Shown here one piece after another: positions 1 to 14,000 of a stretch of DNA of 64,000 nt; the first letter of the stretch is position 1, and every line of letters begins with the position of its first letter. Under the pieces are notes generated by a model. That model worked only from the letters and a program-made list of their open reading frames with translations, was not told the origin of the DNA and did no database searches. Where the stretch lies: the NCBI RefSeq assembly GCF_030463565.1, contig NC_134656.1:6682501-6746500 (forward strand), in the 5' to 3' direction. The translations under genes and the position numbers were made by a program. This DNA is from Pelecanus crispus (lineage: Eukaryota; Chordata; Aves; Pelecaniformes; Pelecanidae).

Positions 1-1061
1 TCGACTTGGGGAAATTAGCTTAATTTATTACCAATCAAATCAGAGTTAGGTAATGAGAAATAAAACCAAATCTTAAAAACACCTTCCCCCCACCCCTCCC
101 TTCTTCCCAGGCTCAACTTCACTCCCGATTTCTCTCCCTCCTCCCCCAAGCAGCACAGCACACAGAATGGGGGTTGCGGTCAGTTCATCACACATCGTCT
201 CTGCCGCTCCTTCCTCCTCAGGGGAGGGCTCCTCACACTCTTCCCCTGCTCCAGCGTGGGGTCCCTCCCACGGCAGACAGCCCTCCATGAACTGCTCCCG
301 CGTGGGTCCTTCCCACGGGTGCAGCTCTTCACCAACTGCTCCAGCGTGGCTCCTTCCCACGGGTGCAGATCTTCACCAACTGCTCCCGCGTGGGTCCCCT
401 CCAAGGGTGCAGCCCCTCAGGAGCAGCCTGCTCCAGCCTGGGTCCCCCGCGGGGTCCCAATTCCTGCCAGCAAACCTGCTCCAGCCTGGGCTCCTCTCCC
501 CACGGGGCCACAGCTCCTGCCAGGAGCCTGCTCCGGCGTGGGCTTCCCCCGGGGTCCCAGCCTCCTTGGGGCACATCCCCTGCTCCGGCGTGGGCTTCCC
601 CCGGGGTCCCAGCCTCCTTGGGGCACATCCCCTGCTCCGGCGTGGGCTCCTCCCCGGGTGCAGGTGGATCTCTGCTCCCGGGGGCCTCCATGGGTGCAGG
701 GCACAGCTGCCTCGCCATGGGCTGCACCCGGGCTGCAGGGGAATCTCTGCTCCGTGCCTGGAGCCCCTCCTGCCCTCCTCCTGCACTGACCCTGGTGCCT
801 GCAGAGCCGTTCCTCTCGCGTATTCTCACTCCTCTCTTCTGACTGCTACTGGTGTTGCACAGGTTTTTTTCCCCCTTAACTATGTTATCCCAGAGGTGCT
901 ACCACCATCGCTGATGGGCTCGGCCTTGGCCAGCAGCGGGTCCATCTTGGAGCTGGCTGGCATTGGCTCTGTCAGACATGGGGGAAGCTTCTGGCAGCTT
1001 CTCACAGAAGCCACCCCTGTGGCCCCCCGCTACCAAAGCCTTGCCATGCAAACCCAATACA
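1..1061 (-). mobile_element. Endogenous retrovirus-type LTR with internal minisatellite, truncated by window edge
   Basis: The 5' end (TG on the minus strand) is at about 1061, and the element runs off the window at position 1. Read on the minus strand it has a unique segment (about 780-1061), a GC-rich tandem-repeat block (about 240-760) and an AT-rich tail with AATAAA near position 25-30. I recognise this arrangement from memory as a high-copy LTR of avian genomes, probably ERVL-like, but I cannot assign a family name. Open frames on both strands here are by-products of the repeat block and not genes. The second target-site duplication and any internal retroviral region would lie outside the window, so solo LTR versus part of a longer provirus cannot be decided. 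The assignment as LTR is inference plus recognition; the repeats themselves are directly visible. Confidence 0.7.
240..760. repeat. GC-rich minisatellite inside the LTR, units of about 45-52 bp
   Basis: The motif TGCTCC(A/G/C)GCGTGGG recurs about every 45-52 bp. Copies at 527-578 and 579-630 are an identical 52 bp tandem pair, and a third begins at 631 and then diverges. Outer units are more degenerate. The exact pair suggests a recent unequal exchange or slippage event in an older array. Confidence 0.9.
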
Positions 1062-4000
1062 AAGTCCTAAAGTCTTGATTCAAATAATACTCCTCTTTGA
1101 GTACATGGGGATACTCTCCTAAGCAAGGACCACTGCTGTTTGGCCCTAATTGTGGAGTTAGGTATTCATTTTTAATCTGTTTGGTTTTTATCTCTTGCCT
1201 TACTTCTCAGCTTGCGATGCCAACCGCGATGCATTTGCTGTATCTCCCCTCACTACTTTTATCTGCCGACATGTTTTAAATAAGTTTACAGAGTACAAGA
1301 GCTAAAAAAAAAAAATCAGGCAGCTTAAGATAAAAGCCAGCAGCATGCTTTTAAAAATAGACTGGGCAGCCCTGCAAGAGGTGCCAAGTAAGTGGGTGCA
1401 CGGGAGGGGAACGGAGCTGGCTGAAGACACACTGTTTAAACAGAAGGTAAATAAGTGGCAGGGGGAGCTGCAGTTCATTTTGTTCCCTTACGTGTTGCTC
1501 AGATAATGCAACATATCTTCAGGCAGTCTGGTTCTAAAAATGGATGCAGCTCTTGGGTTTCACTGGGTGACACTCAGGCTGCAGCGCTCATACACAGCCT
1601 CCTGTGAAGCATCCGTGGGAGCGGCACGAGGCCATGCCAGTGAAATGGTATTTAGTGTTTCAAAACCAGCAGCAATACTCAGGTCTCAGCACTGGTACTT
1701 TATGAAGAAGACTTTTGCAGCGAAGAATGTGTGCCCTTGTATTACACCAAGGTGCCTGATGCAGAAGGGGGTGCCCGTAAATCCCTGAGGTCAGGCAATG
1801 TTTTGTTAAAATTCTCTTTCCTGCTGTGGTTGACCTGTGAAAACAGCAATCATCTGACAGTGACAATGGCACTTAATTAGTAAGTCAGGTTTGAAGTGTC
1901 CTGTCCAATGAGTAATTTCACAGAAGCAGAGTTTAGGACTGAAGCTGGTTTAATATAACAAAACAATTGACTTGAAAGCCTCCTTGGCATTTTAATGGTG
2001 TTTTTCTTTGGTCTAAATATACATGAAGAGTTGAGAGGATGTGTAAACATGAGCAGGGGATTAAAGGGACCAAAAGAAAGACTCAAAGATCTTGTCCAAA
2101 CTCCATGCTACTGCACAGTTGTGTGAGCCACTGGCTTCCCTAGGATAGGGCATCATCCCAGGGAGCTGCACTAGTCACCATTCCTCTCTCACTGCTCCAG
2201 GATGAGTGTTAGTGTCTCTATCTTTCTTCTTGCCTTCCTCTCCCCTGCCTGGTTGAGCTCAGCTCAGCTGTGAGAAGGATGAGTATTTGTTAACCTTCAG
2301 TGGCTGTGGCAATGATCAACCAGCTCTTCTCTGCTCCTGAGGAGACTGCATTTGAATTGGGCATATCTCACTGGCAGGGAGAATTCTCCATTTCTTGGCT
2401 AAATGAGTCTTCTCAGGCTGTCCCTGTTCTGTAAACAGCAAATACAGGAGAGAAAGGGCAGCGATGCTCCTTGCCCAAACCATGGTAAGCCATTGCATTC
2501 TCATAGAGAAGGCAGAGAATGCTGCCTTCCCCCTGGGAATAGAGCGTTCCCCTGTAAGCTTTGTGTCTGTTGGGCAAATTGTTACCTACAAAGTTAATTA
2601 GCTGTAGAAAATGAGCTGGAATACCTGGGAGTAATGAATCATAATGAGTTGTTATATTTGAGGAGTGACAAGCTAAATTCATGCATGTTTTGGACTTGTT
2701 TTAGTCAGAATGGAAAATAGTGGGATGCATTTTTCTGTTGTTCTGCTTTCATTTCTAGATGTTGGGAAGTAAATCAACATGATCTGAGTTTGTAAGGTCT
2801 TGCGATGCTTGATTACACAATGTTTAATCTCTCTCCTGAGTTCTTGAGCTGGTCTAGGAGCAGCGGCTCCTCCGGAATCCATGTATTTGCCCCCACCTTC
2901 AACAAATGTGATTTTGACCCGTTACTGAGAGAACACAAAACTTCTCCTAAGCTAAAAGAGAAAAGAAACGTGTTGTCCTAATGCTGTGAGTGGTAGTGGC
3001 ATGTTCAGTGGTACATGGCAGTTCTGACTGAGGTGCAGCACCCTCATCTAGGAAAGCACTGACATAGATTAAATGATAGATTCACCTCCCATACCAAAGG
3101 TGAGTCAAGGCACCTATTGGTAGCAAGACTCGTCAGATCCTTCAAGCTCCTACTGTCCTCAGAAGAATCTCTGGAGTTTTTCTATGGAATTAGACTTAGA
3201 AAAATAGCAAGCTAAGGGGTAGACAGACATTGCAACTCTTTAAATACCTGGGAAGTAAGGATAAGCAAGCTACTCCTAGCTGGAAGACAGCTTCTGGAAT
3301 CTCAAGCTAAGTTGAAGGACACTGTGAAAAAGAGGATCTTGATGAGAAGAATTTGTTCTTAGTCCCCTTCAAGAATCATAATGTGTCCCTGGGTGAGCTG
3401 AAGCCTGACACAAGGTGTTGTGCTTGATTTGGGTTTTTTTGGGTGTGGTACAAAGGGTGAGCTGGTTCAGGTTTGGAGGAGCTATGAACTCCCAACAGTA
3501 GGAAGATTTGGATTCACAGCCTTTCTTTTAAATAGATTGGTGGTTCCAGGAGAGTCAGTGGGACTGCTGCAATGTTTAAGTTCTTTGCTGGATTGATGCC
3601 TCTGGAAGCGTTTGGAAAGATTTGACAAATCTTTCTGTCTCTTGAAGGTGCACATTGGTGTTAGCCCAGCCATGACTGCAGGAGGCAGACTATTGTTTCT
3701 GTCACCGCTGGGAGAAGAGAGAAAGAGCAGAAAGAGCACTTTCGGGATCAAAGACAAAAGGTACTAACTAACATTTAATATCGCTACTACTAGTATATGT
3801 CAAAACCTAATATAGGTTAGGACTAAATTAGTGCATTTCTCCAGATGTTTTCACAGTCACCCTGACTGCAGCATAATGGGTTGTGTTCTGAGCTGTGAGG
3901 TACTCATACTGGTCTTTCTTATCTCCACTGGTGTGGTTGCTCCTAGCACGATCAGGTGCAGACTCCCACTTACTAAGTGCTGTAAAAGGCATCATTCTGA

Positions 4001-7000
4001 CACAAAGTGGAAAATTCTCCCTGGGGTGCAGGGCTCTTACAGGAGGCAGTCAGTGGGGGTGACTGCTTATAGACCTGGCCCCATGCTTTGAGATGTGAAT
4101 TCATATACAATCTCTTCTGTGGAGGCAGCTATTCTTGCTCTTGCCAAACTGCTCCAAAGACCCATACAATGATGTTAATTGTAAGCCACAAGCTGGCTCT
4201 TATCTTTGAATTGTTTTTCTCTAACAATTTTAAGAAAGCTCAGCATGTTCTCAGTAGGAGCTGATAGATGCTGAGCACTTCTGAAAGCCTGCCAACTTCA
4301 TTTAGTTCCTAAATGGGAGCTGAGTGCTTTTGAACATATGATCCTAAGGGTGCATTTTATAACACTACAGCTCTGTCCATATAATTTCTTTCCTCTCTTA
4401 CTGCCCCCAGAATGCTCCCAGCGTATCACTAGGAGCACTGGGCTAGTCAAGGCTTGAGTGATGTCTCAGTTATTATGTCAGCTCAAGCAACATCGAACAG
4501 AATTAAATGACAGCAGTTAAAAGGCGGGTGGCCTGTCTGCATCCTGTCTGCAGCAGGGTCCCCATCATCACTACCAGCAGTACAGATACTGTTGAGAAGG
4601 CTGTAGTGGATTTTATATCTGTGTATGTATGGATATGAAAACAAAAATCTCGTGCGAACTCTGAGTATTTCATCCTGTGTTTCAGGCTATGTACGCCGTA
4701 CTTGACAATGCTCTGACTCTCAATTTCAGGATTCTTTTCTTGTGAGTAGGTTCGTGGGGAAGATATAATGAATATTTTTTAGTGCTTTTGAGGCAGAGGA
4801 GGAGGGAAGACAGGCCTTTATCTGAAGATTTTCCAACAGAGTTAGTGCATGGAAGGCATCTGTTTTGGTCCTGTGAGGCCGACATCCTCTCCCAGCAGAC
4901 TTGGCAGTGAGTGGAAGAACCACATGTCAGAAAATCTGGGGGGCCCATGCGCTGTGGACAAAAGTATGGCAAAGAATTTAAACATTAGCCATGGGAGTGA
5001 TGTTGGAGGGCTGGCTAAAAGCGATTAGCATAGCGCTCTGGAATGTAGCGTTTCAATAGCTGCTCCAGAAGGATCTGCAGCCCCATTGACTTCTGCAGCG
5101 TCAGGAAAGAGCCCTTGCTCTCCGGCTTTTGCCAATTTGAATGGGTGAACGTGCAGGGCAATATGTGCAGCGATCACAGAGCGTTCTGCTCTGGCTGCTC
5201 ACGGGGTGCTGCGCACCATGCCCCACATGCCTGCTGACTGGGGTGTTTCCCTTTGCTCCAGGGAAATCTGGTGCCCCCGTGGCTCAGGTGGCCGACAAGG
5301 TCCTCGTGCATTGCCAGAAACCCCCTCAACGATCTCCATCAATGTTAGGCCACAGCCTTGCTATTTGTTTACCCTGGGCCAAAGCCCTAAAAGCCGCCTT
5401 TGGCTGTGATCCAGCTGTCGTTAGCTGTGCGTTCGAGTAGTGTGTCAGTGTGGGCTTTGGGTGTTTTGTTTCCACGTGTGTCAGTGTGGGGTTTGGGTGT
5501 TTTTTTTCCATGGCTGCCTGGGTTTTGGTCTCTTTGGGAACGCACCCAGCAGGACTGAGCATGTGTTTGTGGTCACATTCACTTGTTTAGTTTCCTTTTC
5601 TTTTTCTTGTTTTTTGGTTTTCCCTTCTGATTTCTAGGTAGATAAATCAAAGTGTGGAATCAATTAAAAATATGGCTGGGTAGAAGGCCTGGCTGATGTG
5701 AACACATACATTTTTAGTTGAGGTGGGAAAAGAATGCGCTCATTCAAGCCCTCATGTAGGGCAGGGAATTCCCTAGCTTTTGTCTAAATATGGCATGCAA
5801 GAGCAGAGCAGAGGCAACGCAATACTTCACCGAGTATTGTTTAAAAGGGTGCTTGGCACTGACCAGCAAGTAGGATTCTTGTAAAAACATGGCACGAGGA
5901 GTTGTTTGACAGATTCTGACATAGCAAAGTCTTTACAAGAGGCGAAAAAAAAAAAATAAGGAAAAGAGAGAAACTGCAGAGTACATGAAGCCAAAAGCAT
6001 ACTCTCTGCCCCGGAAGAATATAGAATAAAAGGCACTTAGCACAAAGTCTTACCCTGCATGCTATGTGGGTCTGATCCTATTAGTGATCGATGGCACCAA
6101 GTTAAAAATCCACCCCTGTGACTGCTTGTTGTCAATCACTCAGGAGAGGTGATGAAGAAGTAGTGAGAGCTGGGGAAGAGACTGCTATGGCTTGAACCCA
6201 CTGACCAGACTCTCTACCACAGACTTTCCTGGTTGGATGGACCCATCCTCTGCTGTCCTGGTGTTGCTGTGCAGTGTTCATCCTGCAGGTAGCATTTCAC
6301 CAGCAGATCTTTGGATGCAACACTCAGTACCAAGCAAGCCTGTGGTTTGGGTAGGTGTCTCCCTTTTTGCAAAGCTTATGCTGAGTTGTGGCTTTGGATA
6401 CTGATTGCAGCAGTGAGCAACGATTCGTGCCTGGAAGAAAACCCATCTCCCACTGCCTCTGCCACGTCTGGAGACATTGCAAGTCCCTCAGAGCACAAAG
6501 GCCTTTACGCATCTCAGCAATGGAGATTTTTGTCTCCAAAATTCCTAGTCTGCTCTTGAAATACAGCCATTATGTGAGTGTGTTTTGAAGGAGGGAAAAC
6601 TTAACTGGCATTCAGTCCACTTAATGGAGGTCTCAGATGAGGACACCTCACTTGGTGACTCTATTACTGACACCAGCTACTCAACAGGCTGTGTAGCTCA
6701 TACAGAGAAGGTCTCGGCTCAGCCATTCCCATGTAAAGTGAAGCCCTTCCCTGAATTCACCTCAAATGCAGCATCCATACTTGATCCCAGCTGGAGCTTC
6801 CTCACATCAAAGATAAGACACTCTTTCCCGGGTTGGTTGATTGGATGGTGTCTTGCAACGTAAACTAGAATGATAGAGGAGATGAGTAGTCTGTAATTAG
6901 CACATAACCTCAAACAGTTTTGTTGTTCCTGAAATGCAAGGACTAAATTGTGTTCTGCTGCAATAGTATTGGCTTAAGATGAGTCCATTAGCTGCTCTGC

Positions 7001-8027
7001 ATTTGTACTAGTGTTACTGAAAGCTGTTCTCTAAGAGCTGCAAAGCTGTCTGGTATGGAATAGGAACCAGGAGGTCTCAGATTGACCCACATCTTCCAGT
7101 GAAACCAAAGGGAAGCCCATCATATGTCTTGATGTGTTGCCTATGAAATACACTCAATGGCAAAGCAACAAAGTCCAAGAGTTTCTGGGTCATCTTAGCA
7201 AAGCTCAGGAGAGAGCGAAGGCACAGGAGCACTCCCCCAACTTTTTTGAACATTTCAGTTTATGCTGTTAATTGTAGTGGAGCTGCTGCAAATATTTCTG
7301 AAAGCAAATATTTGATGTCCCCATCCACTACAAAATAAGTGGAAGAACGAATCGCCTGCCTACTCACCTGGTCATCTCAACAAAACTGAGCCAGGGCTGA
7401 GAATAAATAGCAACAACTGCTGAGCTTTTGTAGTCAGCTTCTGTACGAACAAGAGCTGTGATGGGAGAGCAAACAACACCTGCCTGGGAGGAACTGGGCA
7501 TGGGCTGAAAGGGGAGCGGAGGCTGGTGGGCAGAGGCTGTTTGTGCAGCCGTTGGTCTCCAGGGTGGGGCTGCTGGCAGAAGCAGGAGGAAGATGATATC
7601 TCCATCAGCCCATGCTAATGCCATGCTAATGCAAGAGGCAGAATGGGTGAGCGCCCTGCTTCTCCATGCCCCGGCGAGTGAGCAGTGGGTAGCAGCTCCT
7701 CCGTGCCTGCCAGGAGGAAAGGCTCTGGAGCAGAGCTGCCCCCGAGCACGTCCTGCTCTTGGCTGGCGTGTGGGTCTCACCAGAGGACAAATTTCAGGGT
7801 TGTCACAGGGGAGAAAAGAAGGTGGACAGTCCCTTATCTGGCAGAGGAGGCAGATCATTCACTGCTCACACCTCTACCCAAGTATGAATTCTGCTAAGGA
7901 AAGCAGTATCGCTTTGCCCTAATGGGGAAGCAGGGGAGATGGTACGTTCTTTACATGCTCTGGCTGGGCATACACACAGCCCACATACCCAGTGTCCAAG
8001 TGATCTGCGTTTGTTTTTTTTTTCCTT

Positions 8028-8029
<2 letters not shown>
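1062..8029. other. Intergenic, no supported gene
   Basis: This stretch lies downstream of RBM38, on the side where PCK1 and PMEPA1 lie in other vertebrates. No frame in it resembles a known protein and none shows a convincing exon. It contains a 36 bp direct duplication near 5441 and short A or T tracts (for example 5945-5957). The rest is unique sequence of mixed composition with no visible element. Confidence 0.6.
5441..5512. repeat. Two-copy 36 bp tandem duplication
   Basis: The segment beginning TGTGTCAGTGTGGG at 5441 is repeated from 5477 with only a few differences (GGCTTT versus GGGTTT, and a longer T run at the end of copy two). It is non-coding and probably a polymerase-slippage product. 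Confidence 0.85.

Positions 8030-8058
<29 letters not shown>
8030..8058. repeat. Homopolymer T run of 29
   Basis: An uninterrupted T29 run follows a shorter T-rich segment at 8012-8027. It could be the poly(A) tail of a minus-strand retrocopy, but I recognise no retrotransposon next to it, so simple slippage is as likely. Confidence 0.9.
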
Positions 8059-11000
8059 GGCTTTAGCCTTCTAAAAACAAACTTTGGATTCATCAGATGG
8101 AAATGATCTCATTGCATTACAGATTTGCTTTCCTGGGAAACTAAACTTCTGGCGTAATCATGGGAAAGTCTCACCTTCCCTTTTTTTATTTTCCTTTAAC
8201 TGAGTTTCTATTTAAATTATCTTGGCAGGCTAACAACTCAGAAGCTAAGAGACAGAAGACAACCCTTTGTTACTATTAGTTTTTTTAATCTTATTATTTG
8301 CTTATCAATCTTATGATTTAGGGGAGATGGCAAGTGATTTTTGAATATTTAATGACATATATCCAAATCTATAGAGAAGGCAGGCCCCCTCATAATACAT
8401 TTTATCCACAGAGTAATCTGTTTGTCCCACTGCCAACAAAAAAAAGAAGTAAAGCCCAATAATTAATTACTGCTCTATCTTTTGTAGTTTTCTTTGAGCT
8501 GCAACACTTTCTGTTCACTCCTACTCTTTGTCTACCTCTTACAAATACTTTGCACAACTGGAAACCCGGCTCAGCAAATCCAATCCAATATCACTATAGT
8601 CAAGCGAGGAAGGACTTGGCTCCTCTTCAAAGGGAGCTTTTATCAAATGTTTAGTGTGATGTGACAAAGCAGGGAAGTGTGCCATGGATGCGATGCTTCC
8701 AAATCTCCCCTTCTACCTTGATTAAACTTGAGAGCGATTACCCTTGCCAGGGGGATGAACCCTGCCAATGTGCATCTTGTTTACAGCTGTGCTGAGTTTT
8801 TAATGTGTTTTCCTGTTTCTGGCTAGGAGAACATGCTTCCGCTTTATGCCCTGCATAAAATCCCATTTAAAATATCAAGTTTCTAGTATTTTGCCACTAG
8901 AGCCACAGAAACTAGAATGCTGGGACAGCATCGCTTGTGTGTGTGAAGTTACGCTTGGACTTCAGCAGACCTGCAAGGTCTCGTTGTCAGTGCAGGAAAG
9001 CTTTGGATGAGGGCAGTAGGAAGATTTAGCCTGGGAATATTTTATTGTGGTGGGGACAAGACCATGCTGTCTGGTGTAAGTGGGCTCTAGATGTTGCTGT
9101 AAATTGCAGATTAAAATTTCACAGCATTTGCCATTTCATTTTGCCCTATTTTGTGTGTTTCCCTCTCATTCCTAGATTCTACTTTATTCCTAATTTTGAT
9201 AAATTTAGATCATTGGATCGAAGTCTTATTTTTACCAAAAAAACCTAAACATCACATTTTGGCAAAAAAATACATGACGAAACATTTTTCTTCTACCATT
9301 TTCCCCGTTGTCAATAGCAGTCACTTTAAAAATGGCTGCATTTAACTAGTTTTACTTTAAAAAATCCTCTTTCTTTTTTTTCTCTATTTTTTTCTTTTTT
9401 TCCTTTGCAAGAACCAGGCCGGTTTTCAGAGAAACTTTAATAGGGAAAATGCACATCAGCACCCTGTGAAATTTCCATGTTTGGCTTTGAATCTGTCAGG
9501 TTATGTGGAGAAAAAAAAAAATGTTGTGAATTTTCCAGTTCAGTGACTTTGTAGTTTGGTGTTCTCGCCTTGCAGTTTGGGCAGAATACACCGGAGGACA
9601 GGGGCTTTCCTCCCTGGTCGCTCCTGCCTCTGCCCTGTGTTTTGTTCAGCTGGCCCCGGCCCATCGCGCTGCGCCCAGGCAGCCAACTGGCTTCTTCCTC
9701 CGTTCTCTGGGTAATCTTCTTCCCTCTTTTTGTCGACTACAATGACATGAAACACTCTATTTCAGTTGCAGGAAAAAATCAAGTTTGTGACACGGTGCTG
9801 AACCTTTCTTTGCCAAGGAGTCACTGGTTACCTCTGAAGCCATGCGTGGACGGCGGTGGGACACCAGCCTCAGCCCGTGGTTGAACCTGGCTCCGTCGTG
9901 ACGCCAAATGAGGCCGCGCTTGCACCCAGGACTGGCATCGGTCACATAGGGCACGGTCCTGGGCGCGAAGGCGCCCTCTGCGCCGTGAGGAGGGCTTTCT
10001 GGTGGGCCCATGCTGAGGCAGCGCCAGTTCAGCTCTTTGCTGCTTTGCCCACCTTGCGTGCGGAAAAAACCCTTGGCTTAGCCAGGGCGAGATCTACCTT
10101 TGAGCTCTTGGAAGGGGGAAGTGCCTAATTGCAGGTTTGGTACACGCTGCTGGGAAATAGCCTTGGACCTCGGCCAGCCCAAAGCCGGGAGGTGGCAAAG
10201 CTGCCTTTGATGCCTCGGCTCCTACTGAGTTGTAGCTCCTGGAGGGCTGGCCCTGCAGGCAGAGCCACGGCGAAGCTCTCCGACAAGCTGTTCCCATTCC
10301 TGCTCGCCGCGGATGCGGCAGCCCACCTGCTCTCTGCTGTGCTGGAATATCAGCCGGCGCTGCTGCCTTGGCTCTGTTGTTTCAGGCCGCAATGGGTGAT
10401 TTTTAATCCCTCTATTCAGAGTGTTTCAAGGAACAGGAGGAGAAACATACGGCATATGCTCACCTCGGCTCCCAGGAGGTGTGGGGGAGTGTGTCCCAGC
10501 AGCTGCTGGGGTAATCCTCGTCCTTCTGTCCGCAGCCGCATCCGAAAGGTGTGCTCAGAGCGCCTGGGCATCGCCCCACAAGCAGGTGGGCTCCACGGAC
10601 TGGGCAGGGCTGGGGCGGCGGTCCCTTCCTCCCCTCTGCAGCCCAGCAGGGCACGGGGCGTGTGCCGTGCAGTGGGACTGGAGGAGGGACCCCGGCCTCT
10701 CCTGGGTCTCCTTCAGGCAGAGCAGCTCCGCAGCAGTGCCGGGGGCACCTCAGAGGCACGGGTTAAGCCACAAGTCACGCTGGGGCAGAGGCTTTTGGGG
10801 TACAGGTGCCTTAGGGATTTGGGAATTGGTTGGATTAAGGATTCCCATTTGACCGAAGAGGGTGTATGGTGAGATCCAGGTTGGATGCAGCTGTGGCCTC
10901 AAAGCACATGAGGTGTCTGTAGCGATGGCAGGTGGGGACAGGCTGCAGTGCTCAGCCACTGGTGACCTGCCTCCCGGATCCTCTGCACCAGATGTCTTCC

Positions 11001-14000
11001 CATGTTATCAAATCTCCAGCACATCATGTCTTGGCCCTCATCCTGACCCCACTGCAGTCAACAGGAATGGTGTCGGTGGTGTTGGTGGAACCAGCATCTC
11101 CTCTTCTCCCTTCACTTCTTCCCTCCTGCACCCCCTCCTGCCTGCCCTGATCTCGCTCTCGCGCTGCGTCGCCTGCTCTGGGCACCATCTGGTGAATTTT
11201 GGTCTGTCTCATCTCACCAACTGTCGTTTGTCCTGGCTGTGGTATAAACGTGCTCACATTTTGCATCAAAGGACCCCTAAACCACTCGCTTTGTGGACCA
11301 GCCAGCCTGTCGGAGAGGAGCCAAGCAGTTGGCACTCAATAAGCAACGATCATTAATAAAAGCATTACAGTGAGGTTAGTGCCTCATTAAAGTAATGCTA
11401 ACGAAGCGGCTGCCTTCCAAAAGTATGAAATTTTAACTAACACTTCCTCCTTCTAATTTTATGTATAATTAAATCATCCTAGGGAGGCAATATTCAGTTC
11501 TCCAGGCTGCTGTAGTATAAGCAAAGCCCAATTCAGAGGAGTTGCTCTGGAAACGCACTGGTGCTCTTGGGAGCGGTCTCCGGGCCCATCCTGCAGCCTC
11601 ATCGCACACGGTGCAAAAATTCGGTGCAGCCACGCTGTGTGGTCATGGCAGTGCCCTGGAGCTCACTGTACCGTAAGCCCCAGCACGCCGGGGTGCACGC
11701 CAGCACTGTGCCCACAGCCCTCCCTCTCCGGCTGTGCGGGGTCAGCGCTCTGCCTGCCCCACTCCCGCTGCAGGTTTGATGAGCGTGGGATGAAGGCAGG
11801 CTCAGCACCCCGTGTGCCGTGCTCCAGCTCCGACCCACACAGCCAGCCCTGGCTACAAGCAGCACACCCGGCTTAGAGCGGCCAAAAGGAACTGGGCTGG
11901 CGTGGATCTGGCCCTGAGGCGCAGGCAGGGCTGTTCATTGCGGCTCTTCTCTGCTTGCCACAAGCAGCGTGCAGCTGGGAGGCTGGGCCAAAGGCTGCCG
12001 TTAGCTTGTAGAGATGCTGAAGTGAAAGGCTACGCAGCTCCTGTTTGCTGCTAGCACCCTTTGCCCGGCGTGTCCGGGAGGGAGAGGTCCCATGGGTTGT
12101 GTGCGGGAGCTGCAGTGCCCTGCGGCCCACGGGCGCTCGCTGCTCCACAAGCAGCACCCGAGCTTTGCTGGATGGAGATCGCTGGGTTTGGGGGCTGGGG
12201 ACCGATGCGTCTTGGCCGATCATCTCAGACAGGAAGCAGCAGGGATTTGTGCTGGAGGGGTTTTGCCCTGGCCCCTCCTCCAGCCTCCTCGAGCACCCTT
12301 GGGGCTGGCTCCAGGTGGTGCTCCTGGCTCCCCACGCAGCCCCTGGGCAGCGGCAGCTCTGCACCCGCTGCGGCAGACACCCGACTGCCCGCCGAGCCCC
12401 GGGGCTCCATTGTAAAGCAAATTAATTCTCCCCTGCACCGAGGAGTAGCCGTGCTCTCGGGAAGGTTTGGCAGCAGCAGTGAGGAAAGCAGCTGCTCCCA
12501 GACACACGGCTCCTTTTTATTTCATGTGCCTGGTTTTAGCAGCATGTGATGGGCACGTGAGCGACGGCACTGCCGGACACGCAGCCACCGGGGCATCTCG
12601 CCGGCCAGAGAGCTGAAGCTGCTCTTTCCTGTTCATGTGCGAGCACACGTCCTCTCTCTGCTGGTCCTCCTCCTCTCACCTCTGATAGGTTTTTCTTCTC
12701 ATGCTTTCTTTGAAGCCAACCCAGAGGTTTCATTGTCAAAGGATGGTGTTTGATGGATGAATCCATCTCTTGCCTTGCCTGATGGGGAGGGTACAGGGCA
12801 AACACGATGTTTTTAACGATAAACACCACTTTCTTGAGCAGAAACAACCAACCCAAATGGTTTCTGCTATACCCAGCAGCCCATTTGATGGTCTGCCCAG
12901 AGGAGCGGGTGTCGTCAGAATGAACTTGGTGTTATGCTGCTGTCCTACACTCAACTTGTTGCAGAGACTGACTGGAGCTCGACGCGGCTGCAGGCTCGTG
13001 CTAAGGCTGTTCCCCTGCTGCTTCCTAAAGCTTACGGGCCAGAGGGAGCTGCACAAGCAATCATTCGGCTTTTGGGTGTGCGTGCTTGGGGCTGGCAGTG
13101 TCTCAGGGTGCAGGATGACCGCAGCCTCGGGGAATTCACGTCTCACTGCAAAATTTCCTCCTCGTTTTGGGCATTACGGCACAGATTTTCTTCTTGCAAA
13201 GGCCCCCGCTCTGAGGCAATCACTATCCTTGCTGCAGTGAAATTAATAGGGTGTCCGGGGGCAAAGGTAAAACTAAAGTACATAAGTAAATGTTTGCAGG
13301 ATCAGGACTTTATTCAGGCATAAATCAGGTAGCTCCAGCCAACAATAGAATTACCTAAGTATAAAATCCCATGTAAGCCAGTAAGATCAGCTCCAAACCT
13401 GCTATGAATTTGCTTCTTGTTTCCATGCCAAGAATATATCACTTCTAACTGCTGCAATCAGGTCTGGTCCTTTTTATTTTTGTTTTTAAGTGCTTTTGGG
13501 CATATTTATTTCCTGTCACCAGCAGATACACACAGAGCCTGACCCTCCTTTTCTTGGGCATGCCCCAGCCTGCTTCGCCCACAATAAGTTGTCGCTATCA
13601 GGGGATTTTTTTTTTCTTTCCTTGCCTTTTCTGTTACTGCATTCAGTAAACAAAGGGACAGCAGTGACGATCCAAAACCGTTCTTTGTATTTGCCTGGGA
13701 ACAGAGTCAACTATTTGTTGGTCTTTTGTTGTTGGGTTTTTTCCTTTTTTAACTGGTGACCGTTTAAATGGCTACTGGTACCTGTGGCGCAGCATACACT
13801 GGTGTTCCCGGATGTGTTACCAGATGCCACTGGGCAGTCACGGAGGAGACAGTGAGGAGGATGGGGAACTGCACGTGGGAAGTATCAGATCAAACCAAAG
13901 GTCCAGGGCACAGTGGTCCCTACTGTCCCTCCTGGAGAATGTGAAAATAGCCTGCAGGGTTCTCCTGGTCGTTGTACGTGCCTCAGTTTCCCCATTTCCC

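Noticed and set aside
167-1078. 303-codon plus-strand open frame and overlapping frames on both strands
   Set aside because: They lie in the LTR and its minisatellite, have low-complexity Pro/Ser/Gly/Arg composition and several frames are open at once, so they are composition by-products.
10129-10872. 247-codon plus-strand open frame
   Set aside because: GC-rich DNA with few stop codons. No domain, no paired splice signals, and other frames are open over the same DNA.
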